Source: Pseudomonas asuensis (GTDB lineage: Bacteria > Pseudomonadota > Gammaproteobacteria > Pseudomonadales > Pseudomonadaceae). From it: DNA of 64,000 nucleotides. The notes under the pieces are model-generated. The model searched no databases, was not told where the DNA came from, and saw nothing but the letters and a program-made list of their open reading frames with translations. Below, piece after piece: positions 46,857-55,767 of this stretch. The DNA is taken from contig NZ_BMNW01000004.1 in NCBI RefSeq assembly GCF_014646755.1, forward strand, positions 62,001 to 126,000. The letters run 5' to 3'. The position numbers were made by a program, and so were the translations under genes. How positions within the stretch are numbered: position 1 is the stretch's first letter; the number at the start of each line of letters is the position of its first letter.

Positions 46857-48107
46857 CTATGCCCCTCGGTTCCTTTTGTACTTCTGAGGCAGGTGTGCTT
46901 CCAGCCAGCGACGCAAAGGCCCGACCAGAAAGCGTTGTATCAAAAGGCCCAGACCAATAACCACGATCAGGTGCGGGATAAGGCTCCACAGGGGGATGGC
47001 TACTACATCGCTCAGCACATCGCTGACAGCATCACTGATCGCGTCGCTAGCGGCCTCATGCGCCTGGGTAAAGAAGGCCAGCAGATGCCGTGTCCACGGG
47101 TCAATCAGGCTGATCATGGGCGTGTGAATGGCAAAGATGCACAACGATGCCTCGCCCAGCCGCCGGGCCAGTTGTTGCAGGGAGGCGCTTTCAGGCGCAC
47201 GAAAGGTAGCGCACGCCAACAGTAGCAACCCCTGGAAAGGCGTTAGCAAACCATTGTGAACGAGATAGAACCAGCGGCGCCCATCTTGCTGCAAGAGCCA
47301 TGCGCCGATGAAGAGTCCGCTCAGGCCAACCGCAATCAGGCAATACCGGTAACGCCCCGCCAACTGAGCCAGTGAAGGTTCCTGCAAGGCGCGGTACAGG
47401 ATGACGCCGATAAGAAACTCCGGTAGGCGGATCACCGGGTTGCGGTGAATGACGCCTACGGTCACATAGTCATAGGCATGCAGCCACGTCGCAAGCAGTG
47501 GGACCAACAGGTAGGCGCCCCATAACGCGAACCCTATCAGTATCCAGCGGCGAGCCGCCATCAGGCGTGGTGCCAACAGGGGAAAGAGGATATAGAAGAA
47601 CAGCAGGGCGGAAATGGACCAGGTCGCACCGTTGAGCCAGAGAAAGCGCGGCTCCCAGGACTGAAGCAGCAGGACCTGCATCAGGATATGAACACCCGCC
47701 ATAAACCAGGAAATAGGCAGCAGCTCTTCAAGCCCTTCCCCATCCTCCAGCGAAGCATAGGGATGCTGGTTGTAATATACCGGCACACCGTCTGCCGAAG
47801 GGGCATTCATCGCCAGCACGCCCAAGGCAATAGCCAACGTCATGAGGTGGATGGGATAGAGATTGCATAATCGTCGTGCAATAAAGCCAGCCTGACTACC
47901 CTTCATCTTACCCTGGTCATCCAGGCAGACATGCGCCAGCAAAAAGCCGGACAACAGAAAGAAGGTGCTAGTCGCGTAAAAGCCCATGCCCACGAGCTTT
48001 TGAAATAGCCACGGTGCATCACCGTACAAGCCGCCCAGGTGGTAGACCACCATGTAAAGCGCCATTAGAAAGCGAAGCCACTCAAGGCCGTAGTAATGCT
48101 TGGTCAT
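46857..48107 (-). CDS. Acyltransferase-3 family membrane protein (OafA/YrhL-like)
   Basis: A 416-residue protein with about ten membrane helices. The N-terminal LEWLRFLMALYMVVYHLGG with catalytic-type His, FFLLSGFLLAHV and RRLCNLYPIHLMTL mark acyltransferase family 3, which acetylates surface sugars or other exported substrates. Near residues 353-370 a short Ser-Asp repeat (SDAISDAVSDVLSDVV) comes from four tandem 12-bp units. The target is unknown and no polysaccharide genes are nearby. Confidence 0.86.
   Translation of the reverse strand: MTKHYYGLEWLRFLMALYMVVYHLGGLYGDAPWLFQKLVGMGFYATSTFFLLSGFLLAHVCLDDQGKMKGSQAGFIARRLCNLYPIHLMTLAIALGVLAMNAPSADGVPVYYNQHPYASLEDGEGLEELLPISWFMAGVHILMQVLLLQSWEPRFLWLNGATWSISALLFFYILFPLLAPRLMAARRWILIGFALWGAYLLVPLLATWLHAYDYVTVGVIHRNPVIRLPEFLIGVILYRALQEPSLAQLAGRYRYCLIAVGLSGLFIGAWLLQQDGRRWFYLVHNGLLTPFQGLLLLACATFRAPESASLQQLARRLGEASLCIFAIHTPMISLIDPWTRHLLAFFTQAHEAASDAISDAVSDVLSDVVAIPLWSLIPHLIVVIGLGLLIQRFLVGPLRRWLEAHLPQKYKRNRGA
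47001..47048. repeat. Four tandem 12-bp units inside the acyltransferase gene
   Basis: Each unit encodes Ser-Asp-(Ala/Val)-(Ile/Val/Leu). The copies differ at a few bases. Changes in copy number would keep the reading frame. Confidence 0.65.
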
Positions 48108-48367
48108 AGTAAAGGCGAAACGATCAGAACAGTCATCGAACCGTCATTATGCCAACATTGGGAGCAGGCTCGTTGCGAGATATGTTAGCGCGCTGAAACA
48201 CATCACCCGTTAGCGACAGTGACATGCCCTCGCTTGAGTCAGGCGCAAACAGGTATCCCATCTACGAAGCATCAATTTCCGAGATGGTCAGTATCTCTGT
48301 GCTTCATTTTTAGCTTCAGGAGAGTGGCTCGATAATGAGCGCATTGAATCTTCTTGCTGAGGCAATC

Positions 48368-48844
48368 ATGAAAGCGCTCATTAAACACAGTAAGGCTGCC
48401 CTGTTAATCGCGCCTCTGTTATTGGCCGGCTGCGCAGTAAGTGCTCCGTTTAACGGCGCCCCGGAAGGTAACGATGCTCAGGCATCGGTTAGAACCAACG
48501 GTGGGCAGCTAACCGTGGACAGCATTAAACCCGCTGACGGCCAATACACCTTGCGCGTATCGAGAACAGCGCAGCACCCGTCCTATTCCGAATGCAGCAC
48601 AGCGGTGATTACCTCTGGTCAGGAGCAGTTTCAGACTGATGTCGTGCAACGCCAGCAGTACACCAAGTCGGACTACAACGTCACCTACGACCTGACGCTG
48701 AGCAACGCCCAAATGCAGCGGCTGGCGGGTAATGACACCCTAAACGTTCAGCTCTGCAATGTTCAGTACTCGGTTTCAAACACGCAGATCAATGACCTGC
48801 AAGCCAAATATCTGGCTGTGATCAAGGCGGAGCCACAGGCCTGA
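48368..48844 (+). CDS. Lipoprotein of unknown function
   Basis: A 158-residue exported lipoprotein: MKALIKHSKAALLIAPLLLAGC ends in a lipobox at Cys22. The mature part is polar and beta-rich (GQLTVDSIKPADGQYTLRVSRTAQHPSYSEC) with two later cysteines that could pair. The start at 48368 has GAGG five bases before it; an ATG eleven codons upstream is possible. No family recognised. Confidence 0.7.
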   Translation: MKALIKHSKAALLIAPLLLAGCAVSAPFNGAPEGNDAQASVRTNGGQLTVDSIKPADGQYTLRVSRTAQHPSYSECSTAVITSGQEQFQTDVVQRQQYTKSDYNVTYDLTLSNAQMQRLAGNDTLNVQLCNVQYSVSNTQINDLQAKYLAVIKAEPQA

Positions 48845-48866
48845 GGGCTAACCTTTCGGCTAGCCC
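48845..48866. terminator. Hairpin between convergent lipoprotein gene and bauC
   Basis: GGGCTA-A-CC and GG-C-TAGCCC pair around TTTC directly after the lipoprotein stop. No T-run. Confidence 0.45.
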
Positions 48867-48882
48867 CTGGACACTGGGTGAA

Positions 48883-50379
48883 CTAGCCGTTACTGGGGAA
48901 TGCAAACTGCGCCGCTTCATGCGTGGCGCGTTGCGGCCAGCGTTGGGTGATGGTCTTGCGGCGGGTGTAAAAGCGCACGCCGTCCGGGCCGTAGGCGGCG
49001 AGGTCGCCAAAGATGGAGCGCTTCCAGCCGCCAAAGCTGTGGTAGGCCACCGGAACGGGTAGCGGGACGTTGATGCCGACCATACCTACTTCGATCTCGT
49101 CGCTGAAGAGCCGTGCGGACTCGCCGTCGCGAGTGAAGATACAGGTGCCGTTGCCATACTCGTGAGCATTGATCAGGGCGATGGCGTCTTCCAGGCTATT
49201 GACGCGCACCACGCACAGCACCGGACCAAAGATCTCTTCCTTGTAAATGCGCATGTCAGGCGTGACGTTGTCGAACAGGCAGCCGCCGAGGAAGAAGCCG
49301 TTGTCGTGGTCGGCAACCTTGAGGCTGCGGCCATCGACGACCAGCTTGGCACCAGCCGCTTCGCCGTCTTGTACATAGCCGGTGACTTTTTCCAGCGCGG
49401 CCTTAGTGACCAGCGGGCCCATGTCGAGGCCTTTGCAGGTGCCGGGGCCAACCTTGAGGCTCTGGATTTGTGGCGTCAGGCGCTCGATCAGCGCATCGGC
49501 AATCTGGTCGCCCACGCACACCGCCACGGAGATAGCCATGCAGCGCTCGCCGCAGGAGCCGTAGGCAGCGCCCATCAGTGCGCTCACGGCATTGTCTAGG
49601 TCAGCGTCAGGCATCAGCACCGCATGGTTCTTCGCACCGCCCAGGGCCTGGACGCGCTTGCCGCGGGCAGCGCCTTCCTTATAGATGTATTCGGCAATCG
49701 GGGTGGAGCCGACAAAGCTCAGCGCCTTGACCTCGGGCGCCTGGATCAATGCATCGACTGTTTCCTTGTCGCCATGCACCACGTTGAGCACGCCCTTGGG
49801 CAGGCCGGCTTCGTACATGAGTTCAGCAATCAGCAGCGTGGAGCTGGGGTCGCGTTCGGAAGGCTTGAGGATAAAGCAGTTACCGCAGGCAATCGCCAGC
49901 GGGTACATCCATAAGGGCACCATGGCCGGGAAGTTGAACGGTGTGATTCCTGCTACTACGCCCAGCGGCTGGAAGTCGGACCAGCTATCAATGGCGGGAC
50001 CGGCGTTGCGGCTGTATTCGCCTTTGAGCAGCTCCGGTGCGGCAGTGGCGTATTCGACGTTTTCGATACCGCGCTTGAGTTCACCGGCGGCGTCTTCCAG
50101 CGTCTTGCCGTGCTCTTCACTGATCAGCTGCACGATACGCTGTTCGTTCTGCTCCAACAGTTGCTTGAAGCGGAACAAGACCTGAGCGCGTTTGGCTGGT
50201 GGGGTGTTGCGCCAAGCCGGGAAGGCCGCCTTGGCCGCGTCGATGGCCTTTTGTACGGTGTCGCGGCTGGCCAGTGGCACTTGATGGATGACTGCGCCGG
50301 TCGAAGGATTGTAGACGTCTGCCGTGCGGCCGGTTTCAGCGAAGGGCTCGCCGTTGATGAGGTGGTTCAAGGTGGTCAT
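48883..50379 (-). CDS. bauC: CoA-acylating malonate/methylmalonate-semialdehyde dehydrogenase
   Basis: A 498-residue MmsA-type aldehyde dehydrogenase. GITPFNFPAMVPLWMYPLAIACGNCFILKPSERDPS and the catalytic Cys in YGSCGERCMAISVAV are diagnostic; the usual active-site Glu is replaced, as in all MmsA enzymes (ALGGAKNH). Next to a beta-alanine transaminase the substrate is probably 3-oxopropanoate, giving acetyl-CoA and CO2, the BauC role. Valine catabolism (mmsA) is the alternative. The start at 50379 follows AGGGAA; the frame remains open to 50544, inside bauA. Confidence 0.92.
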   Translation of the reverse strand: MTTLNHLINGEPFAETGRTADVYNPSTGAVIHQVPLASRDTVQKAIDAAKAAFPAWRNTPPAKRAQVLFRFKQLLEQNEQRIVQLISEEHGKTLEDAAGELKRGIENVEYATAAPELLKGEYSRNAGPAIDSWSDFQPLGVVAGITPFNFPAMVPLWMYPLAIACGNCFILKPSERDPSSTLLIAELMYEAGLPKGVLNVVHGDKETVDALIQAPEVKALSFVGSTPIAEYIYKEGAARGKRVQALGGAKNHAVLMPDADLDNAVSALMGAAYGSCGERCMAISVAVCVGDQIADALIERLTPQIQSLKVGPGTCKGLDMGPLVTKAALEKVTGYVQDGEAAGAKLVVDGRSLKVADHDNGFFLGGCLFDNVTPDMRIYKEEIFGPVLCVVRVNSLEDAIALINAHEYGNGTCIFTRDGESARLFSDEIEVGMVGINVPLPVPVAYHSFGGWKRSIFGDLAAYGPDGVRFYTRRKTITQRWPQRATHEAAQFAFPSNG

Positions 50380-50440
50380 GTCGATTCCCTGTAAAGGCGG
50401 CGCGTCGAGTAACGGTGACGCGCCGCTGTACGAAAAATGA

Positions 50441-51784
50441 TCAGGCTGTGGCGTTGAGCGCTTCGCCCACGGCATCGAACAGCCGATCCAGCTCTTCCGG
50501 CGTGCTGATAAAGGGTGGGCCGAATTGCAGGGTGTCGCCGCCAAAGCGGACGTAGAAACCGGCCTTCCACAGTTTCAGCGAGGCCTCGTAGGGGCGGACA
50601 ATGGCGTCGCCGTCACGCGGGGCCAGCTGAATCGCGCCCGCCAGACCATAGTTACGGATATCAACGATGTGCTTGGCACCGCGCACGCCGTGGATACGCT
50701 GCTCGAAGTGCGGCGCCAGCTCGGCTACGCGCTGTACGAGGTTGTCCCGCTCCAGAATTTCCAGCGCAGCCAGGCCTGCCGCGCAGGCGACCGGATGCGC
50801 GGAGTAGGTGTAGCCGTGACCAAACTCGACGGCGTAATCCGGCGTGCCCTGGTTCATGAATGTGTCGTGAATTTCGGTGGTCGCTACCACCGCGCCCATG
50901 GGGATCACACCGTTGGTGATCTGCTTGGCGAGGTTCATGATGTCGGGCGTGACGCCAAAGCTGTCCGCACCAAACATGGAGCCGGTGCGGCCAAAGCCGG
51001 TAATCACCTCGTCAAAGATCAGCAGGATATTGTGCTGCGTGCAGATCTCACGCAGGCGCTGCAGGTAGCCCTCCGGCGGCACGATTACACCGGCCGAACC
51101 GGACATAGGCTCGACGATGACCGCCGCGATGTTAGAGGCATCGTGCAGTTCGATCAGTTTGAGCATTTCGTTCGCCAGCTCGACGCCGGTCTTGGGCATG
51201 CCCTTGGTGAATTCGTTGCCCGGCAGCAGGGTATGCGGCAGGTGGTCCGCATCCATCAATTGGCCGTACATCTTGCGGTTGGCGCCGATGCCGCCCAGGC
51301 TGGTACCGGCAATGTTCACGCCGTGGTAGCCGCGGGCGCGGCCGATCATCTTGGTCTTGGTGGCCTGTCCTTTCAGACGCCAGTAGGCGCGAGCCATTTT
51401 CACGGCCGTGTCCGCGCACTCGGAGCCTGAGTTGACGAAGAACACGTGATTCAAGTCGCCCGGCGTCAGGCTGGCGATCTTTTCGGCCACCTTGAAGGAC
51501 AGCGGATGGCCGTACTGGAAGCCCGGTGAATAGTCGAGCTGCAGCGCCTGCTTACCTACCGCCTCGGCAATTTCCTTGCGGCCATGCCCCGCACCCACAC
51601 ACCACAAGGCAGACAGGCTGTCGTACAGCTTGCGACCCCGATCGTCGGTCAGGTACGCGCCTTCAGCCGCCACCAGAATGCGCGGGTCTTTCTTGAACGC
51701 GCGGTTGGCGGTATAGGGCATCCAGTGGTGAGTCAGATCAAGCTCGCTGGCAAGCGGTGGCGATACGGTCAGGGGCTGGTTCAT
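50441..51784 (-). CDS. bauA: Beta-alanine/omega-amino acid:pyruvate aminotransferase
   Basis: A 447-residue class III PLP transaminase. It begins [66 protein letters not shown]. The PLP aspartate is in [39 protein letters not shown], where the lysine of AKQITNG binds PLP. It converts beta-alanine and pyruvate to 3-oxopropanoate and alanine. The next gene 61 bases downstream finishes the pathway. The start at 51784 follows GAGG. Confidence 0.93.
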   Translation of the reverse strand: MNQPLTVSPPLASELDLTHHWMPYTANRAFKKDPRILVAAEGAYLTDDRGRKLYDSLSALWCVGAGHGRKEIAEAVGKQALQLDYSPGFQYGHPLSFKVAEKIASLTPGDLNHVFFVNSGSECADTAVKMARAYWRLKGQATKTKMIGRARGYHGVNIAGTSLGGIGANRKMYGQLMDADHLPHTLLPGNEFTKGMPKTGVELANEMLKLIELHDASNIAAVIVEPMSGSAGVIVPPEGYLQRLREICTQHNILLIFDEVITGFGRTGSMFGADSFGVTPDIMNLAKQITNGVIPMGAVVATTEIHDTFMNQGTPDYAVEFGHGYTYSAHPVACAAGLAALEILERDNLVQRVAELAPHFEQRIHGVRGAKHIVDIRNYGLAGAIQLAPRDGDAIVRPYEASLKLWKAGFYVRFGGDTLQFGPPFISTPEELDRLFDAVGEALNATA

Positions 51785-52170
51785 GGAGGGCCTCGATGAG
51801 CACAGGAACGCAAGTGCCGCCACAAGCCCAGCCAGCTGAAGCAGTCAGCGTGTCAGTACGCAGCGGCGGTTTTTATAAGCCTAGCTTGCGGCTGAACATA
51901 GATGAGTTAAAGCGCATTTTTCTCAACATCACTCCAGTAAAAACTCATCTAAAAGATCAATCATTACCTTATGGCCCCTTAAAGACATCATATCTCTTGG
52001 CTTAATGGCCCTACTAATAGCAATTGAATATTATTCTCTTTAAACGGCTTAAGGACGGTACTTATAGAGCACTATAAATATCAAAAGCCTTCTAATAGAT
52101 AGCTTGCTAAAAGATTAGTTGTACGACAACATTGTGCGACAAACTGCCACTATGGGCTTTTAAGATTGTC
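51785..52170. other. 386-bp AT-rich divergent promoter region
   Basis: Clearly more AT-rich than its surroundings from about 51870. Contents: AGATGAGTT (51900-51908) inverted as AACTCATCT (51942-51950), and the direct repeat TTGTACGACAA / TTGTGCGACAA at 52119-52142 before the dehydrogenase operon. No gene seen. Confidence 0.5.
52119..52142. promoter_or_regulatory. Two direct TTGT-N3-ACAA operator-like sites
   Basis: TTGTACGACAA (52119-52129) and TTGTGCGACAA (52132-52142) differ by one base and are each a TTGT-N3-ACAA dyad, a layout of FadR-subfamily GntR operators. They lie 28 bases before the first gene of the operon. No GntR gene is in the window. Confidence 0.5.
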
Positions 52171-52713
52171 ATGTTGTATCCCACTGAAGAATCGGCCGCA
52201 CCGCTGAAGCCTCAGCTGTCACGGCGTGTGTTTTTGGCCGGAAGTCTTGCGGCGGCTGGCTGGGTTATGGGCCGTCAGCTAGCTCCGCTCGCTTATGCTG
52301 CTGATGTAGCAGGCATGGAGCCAGCCAAGGCTGCCTTTATGAATGTTTCACAGGTCATTACAGGGCGCACGCAGCTTGATCCCGGCCTAAGCCAGCGCCT
52401 GTATACCGCGTTGAGCGAGAACGATCCTGCTTTCACGGACCGCATTCAGGCGGTGCATCAGTACATTGTCGCGCATCAGATAGCCGCTGCAGACCTTCAG
52501 GCTGCCCTTGACCGCGACGCGAAAGACCTGACTACCCTGCCGCGCCAACTCGCCACCGCCTGGTACATGGGCATCGTAGGTGAAGGCAAACAGGCACGCT
52601 GCATCGCATTCGAAGATGCACTCATGTACGCCGTAGTCAGCGATCAACTCAAACCCCCGAGCTACGCCTTTGGCGGTTATGGCTCCTGGGCCGTCAAACC
52701 TTCCGAGGCCTAA
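52171..52713 (+). CDS. FAD-dependent sorbitol/fructose dehydrogenase small subunit (Tat substrate)
   Basis: A 180-residue protein with a Tat signal: SRRVFLAGSLAAAGWVMG, cleaved after AYAAD. The mature part (DPGLSQRLYTALSENDPAFTDRIQAVHQYI... ATAWYMGIVGEG... FEDALMYAVVSDQLKPPSYAFGGYGSWAVKP) matches the FAD-SLDH small-subunit family (PF12318). The folded large subunit is probably carried across the membrane with it. It starts three genes in series with tight spacing. The ribosome site is weak. Confidence 0.82.
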   Translation: MLYPTEESAAPLKPQLSRRVFLAGSLAAAGWVMGRQLAPLAYAADVAGMEPAKAAFMNVSQVITGRTQLDPGLSQRLYTALSENDPAFTDRIQAVHQYIVAHQIAAADLQAALDRDAKDLTTLPRQLATAWYMGIVGEGKQARCIAFEDALMYAVVSDQLKPPSYAFGGYGSWAVKPSEA

Positions 52714-52716
52714 TCC

Positions 52717-54321
52717 ATGGCAGAACAGCTTTCCGCTGATGTAGTCGTCATCGGCTCGGGCATCTGCGGCTCATTGGCCGCCCAGAAGATTGCCCAGACC
52801 GGCGCATCCGTTCTTATTCTTGAAGCCGGTCCGCGCGTGGACCGCGGCACCATTGCGGCAAACTTCCGCAACTCGCCGCGCAAGAACGACTTTATGTCGC
52901 CCTACCCCTTCTCTGAGTGGGCGCCTCATCCAATCTACCAGCCTGAAGACAATGGCTACCTTGAGCAGGCGGGTCCCTATCCCTATCCGGCTGAATATAT
53001 TCGCATGGTTGGCGGGACCTCCTGGCACTGGGCAGCGCAGGCCTGGCGCATGCTGCCCAACGACTTTGTGCTTCAGAGCAAATACGGTGTCGGACGTGAC
53101 TGGCCGATCAGCTATGACGATCTAGAGGCGTTTTACTACGAGGCCGAGGTCAAGATGGGCGTATCCGGCCCGGAGAACAATGGCTCGCCGCGCAGCAAGC
53201 CGTTCCCGATGGAGCCGGTGGCCATGTCCTGGCTGGAACAACGCTTTCGTGACCGACTGGCCACTGGCGGCTACGAGGTCATTACCAATACGACGGCTCG
53301 AAACAGCCGTAACTATGACGGTCGTCCGGCCTGCTGTGGCAATAACAACTGCATGCCGATCTGCCCGATCGATGCGCAATACCACGGCGGCCTGGCTGCT
53401 GCAGCGGCCGAAGCAGCCGGTGCAAGGATGGTTACCAATGCGGTGGTCTATCGCATCGAGCATGATGCTAAAGGCCGGATTGCCGCGGTGCATTTCTATA
53501 ACCCGGACAAGCAGTCCACCCGAGTCACTGGCAAGCAGTTCATTCTCGCTGCCAACGGCATAGAAAGCCCAAAGCTGCTGCTCCTGTCGACCAGCGAAAA
53601 ATACCCAAATGGCATCGCCAACAGTTCGGGCATGGTGGGTCGTAACCTGATGGACCACCCTAGCAATTCGCTGACTTTTGAAGTGGACGAGCCCCTATGG
53701 CCCGGCCGGGGCCCCATGAGCCCTGCGTCTATCCAGGGTATGCGTGACGGTGACTTCCGCTCGACGCACTCTGCCTTCCGCCTGGATATCAGTAATTCCA
53801 ACCGCACCCAGGCCGTAACCACAGGCCTGATCAAGGAAGGCATCTATGGTGAGGAGCTGGAGCGCCGGATTCGCCATCAAGCGGCTCATCAGGTCAGCAT
53901 CAAGAATGTGCTTGAGCAACTGCCAAACCCGGAAAACCGCGTCACGCTTAGTGATCGCAAGGACAAGCTGGGCATCCCAACACCACGCATTTCGTACTCC
54001 ATTGACGATTACGTCGAGCGGGGAATGGTGGAGTCAAGCCGCATCTATGAGGACATTGCCCGTCTGATGGGCGGCACCAACCTCAAGCACAGCCCGCAGG
54101 GCAAGTACAGCAACAACCAGCACATCACCGGCACCATGAGCATGGGTCATGATCCGAAGGACTCGATCGTCGATGCCTACGGTCGCACCCATGATCACGA
54201 AAACCTGTTCATTGCCAGCACCGGCATCATGCCTACCGTGAATACGGTCAACTCGACGCTGACTGCCGTAGCCCTGGCGCTACGCACGGCAGACCACATG
54301 ATCAAGGCAGGTTTGACATGA
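52717..54321 (+). CDS. GMC-family FAD dehydrogenase, catalytic large subunit
   Basis: A 534-residue flavoprotein. The FAD Rossmann motif is DVVVIGSGICGSLAAQKIAQTGASVLILEAG. A cysteine cluster CCGNNNCMPICP near 210 matches the 3Fe-4S site of bacterial FAD-glucose and fructose dehydrogenases. The C-terminal STGIMPTVNTVNSTLTAVALALRTADHM contains the GMC active-site asparagine region. It lacks its own signal peptide, so it is likely exported with the Tat small subunit. Substrate (sorbitol, fructose, glucose or gluconate) cannot be fixed from sequence. The start is three bases past the preceding stop. Confidence 0.87.
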   Translation: MAEQLSADVVVIGSGICGSLAAQKIAQTGASVLILEAGPRVDRGTIAANFRNSPRKNDFMSPYPFSEWAPHPIYQPEDNGYLEQAGPYPYPAEYIRMVGGTSWHWAAQAWRMLPNDFVLQSKYGVGRDWPISYDDLEAFYYEAEVKMGVSGPENNGSPRSKPFPMEPVAMSWLEQRFRDRLATGGYEVITNTTARNSRNYDGRPACCGNNNCMPICPIDAQYHGGLAAAAAEAAGARMVTNAVVYRIEHDAKGRIAAVHFYNPDKQSTRVTGKQFILAANGIESPKLLLLSTSEKYPNGIANSSGMVGRNLMDHPSNSLTFEVDEPLWPGRGPMSPASIQGMRDGDFRSTHSAFRLDISNSNRTQAVTTGLIKEGIYGEELERRIRHQAAHQVSIKNVLEQLPNPENRVTLSDRKDKLGIPTPRISYSIDDYVERGMVESSRIYEDIARLMGGTNLKHSPQGKYSNNQHITGTMSMGHDPKDSIVDAYGRTHDHENLFIASTGIMPTVNTVNSTLTAVALALRTADHMIKAGLT

Positions 54322-55688
54322 ACGCAGCCATGATCACAAAAGGCCTGGCAGCGCTCATGTTGACCCTGGCAGGTACGGTTGCACAGGCGGCTGACCCTGC
54401 ACAGATCGAGCGGGGCCGCTATCTGTCGACTGCGGCGGATTGCGTAGCCTGCCATACGACCCATGACGGCAAACCGTTTGCTGGTGGGTTGCCACTGGCG
54501 ACGCCGCTGGGAACGATTTTCTCAAGCAATATCACGCCGTCGAAAACCAGCGGCATCGGTGACTATACCGAGGAGCAGTTTGCGCGGGCGGTACGCGAAG
54601 GCATTCGGGCGGATGGGGCCAACCTGTATCCGGCCATGCCGTATACGTCCTATGCCAAGATCACCGATGACGACATAGCTGCCATGTACGCGTACTTCAT
54701 GAGCGGCGTTGAGGCGGATGATCACAAGGCGCCGGAAACACAGCTGCCTTTCCCCTTCAACATCCGATTGTCCATGGCTGCATGGAACCTGATCTTTTTG
54801 GATAAAGGGCAGTTCGTACCTGATACGTCCAAAAGCGATGAAGTCAATCGGGGCGCTTACCTGGGTGAAGCGCTGGCCCATTGCGGCACCTGCCACACCC
54901 CACGCAACTTTCTGATGAGCGAAGTTAGCAGCCGGGCACTATCAGGCGGCAGCCTGGGCACCTGGTATGCACCGGACATTACACCAGACGTCAACAGCGG
55001 TATTGGTAGCTGGTCCACTGAAGAGCTGGTCAGCTATCTCAAGACCGGTCACGTTGAAGGCAAGGCACAGGCCGCCGGTCCGATGGCCGAAGCTGTCGAC
55101 CATAGCCTGCGTCACCTGAGCGATGATGATCTCAAGGCGCTGGCCGTCTGGCTCAAGCAATTGCCATCGGATGGGGACAAGGCGGACTCCCAACCTGCCC
55201 ACGGCTGGGGCAAGCCGGTTAACTACCTGAGCGAGGTTCGTGGCGCTCCGTTGCCAGCCGACCACAGCCAGATGACTGGGCCGCAGCTGTACGATGCGTA
55301 CTGTTCGTCCTGCCATCAGGCCGACGGCTCGGGCAGTGCCGACAAGGTGCTACCTTCGCTTTATCACAACACTGCGCTTGGTCATCGCAATACGGACAAC
55401 CTCGTGATGGCGATTCTCAAGGGGGTAGAACGTGCGCCGGATCAGCCGAACATCCAGATGCCGGCCTTCGAGCACCTGCTCTCCGATCAGCAGATCGCCA
55501 CGCTGGGCAATTACCTGCAAACCCAGCTGGGTAATCCTGAGGGCGAGGTTACAGTTGCCCGCGTAGCCGAACTCAGAGCTGGAGGAGCGCCCTCTCCGCT
55601 TCTGAAGCTTGCCCGCTACGGTCTGATAGCAGGCGGCATAGTGCTGATTGCTCTCGCATTCTGGCTACTGCGCCGCCGTTCTACCTGA
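54318..55688 (+). CDS. Triheme cytochrome c subunit of the FAD dehydrogenase
   Basis: A 456-residue membrane-anchored cytochrome. A signal peptide (residues 1-23), three heme motifs (CVACH near 40, CGTCH near 190, CSSCH near 335) and a C-terminal anchor LARYGLIAGGIVLIALAFWLLRRR are visible. It passes electrons from the flavoprotein to ubiquinone. It overlaps the flavoprotein gene by 4 bases. Confidence 0.92.
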   Translation: MNAAMITKGLAALMLTLAGTVAQAADPAQIERGRYLSTAADCVACHTTHDGKPFAGGLPLATPLGTIFSSNITPSKTSGIGDYTEEQFARAVREGIRADGANLYPAMPYTSYAKITDDDIAAMYAYFMSGVEADDHKAPETQLPFPFNIRLSMAAWNLIFLDKGQFVPDTSKSDEVNRGAYLGEALAHCGTCHTPRNFLMSEVSSRALSGGSLGTWYAPDITPDVNSGIGSWSTEELVSYLKTGHVEGKAQAAGPMAEAVDHSLRHLSDDDLKALAVWLKQLPSDGDKADSQPAHGWGKPVNYLSEVRGAPLPADHSQMTGPQLYDAYCSSCHQADGSGSADKVLPSLYHNTALGHRNTDNLVMAILKGVERAPDQPNIQMPAFEHLLSDQQIATLGNYLQTQLGNPEGEVTVARVAELRAGGAPSPLLKLARYGLIAGGIVLIALAFWLLRRRST

Positions 55689-55767
55689 GTGACAGGCTCC
55701 ATCCATCAGGGTGGAGCCTGAAACCCTCAACCCGGTATCCTGTCGGCCTTCGTACGGGATACCCATC

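Noticed and set aside
50441-50544. Extended start of the MmsA/BauC gene
   Set aside because: The upstream part overlaps bauA and does not look like protein; the ATG at 50379 has a good ribosome site and family-typical N-terminus.
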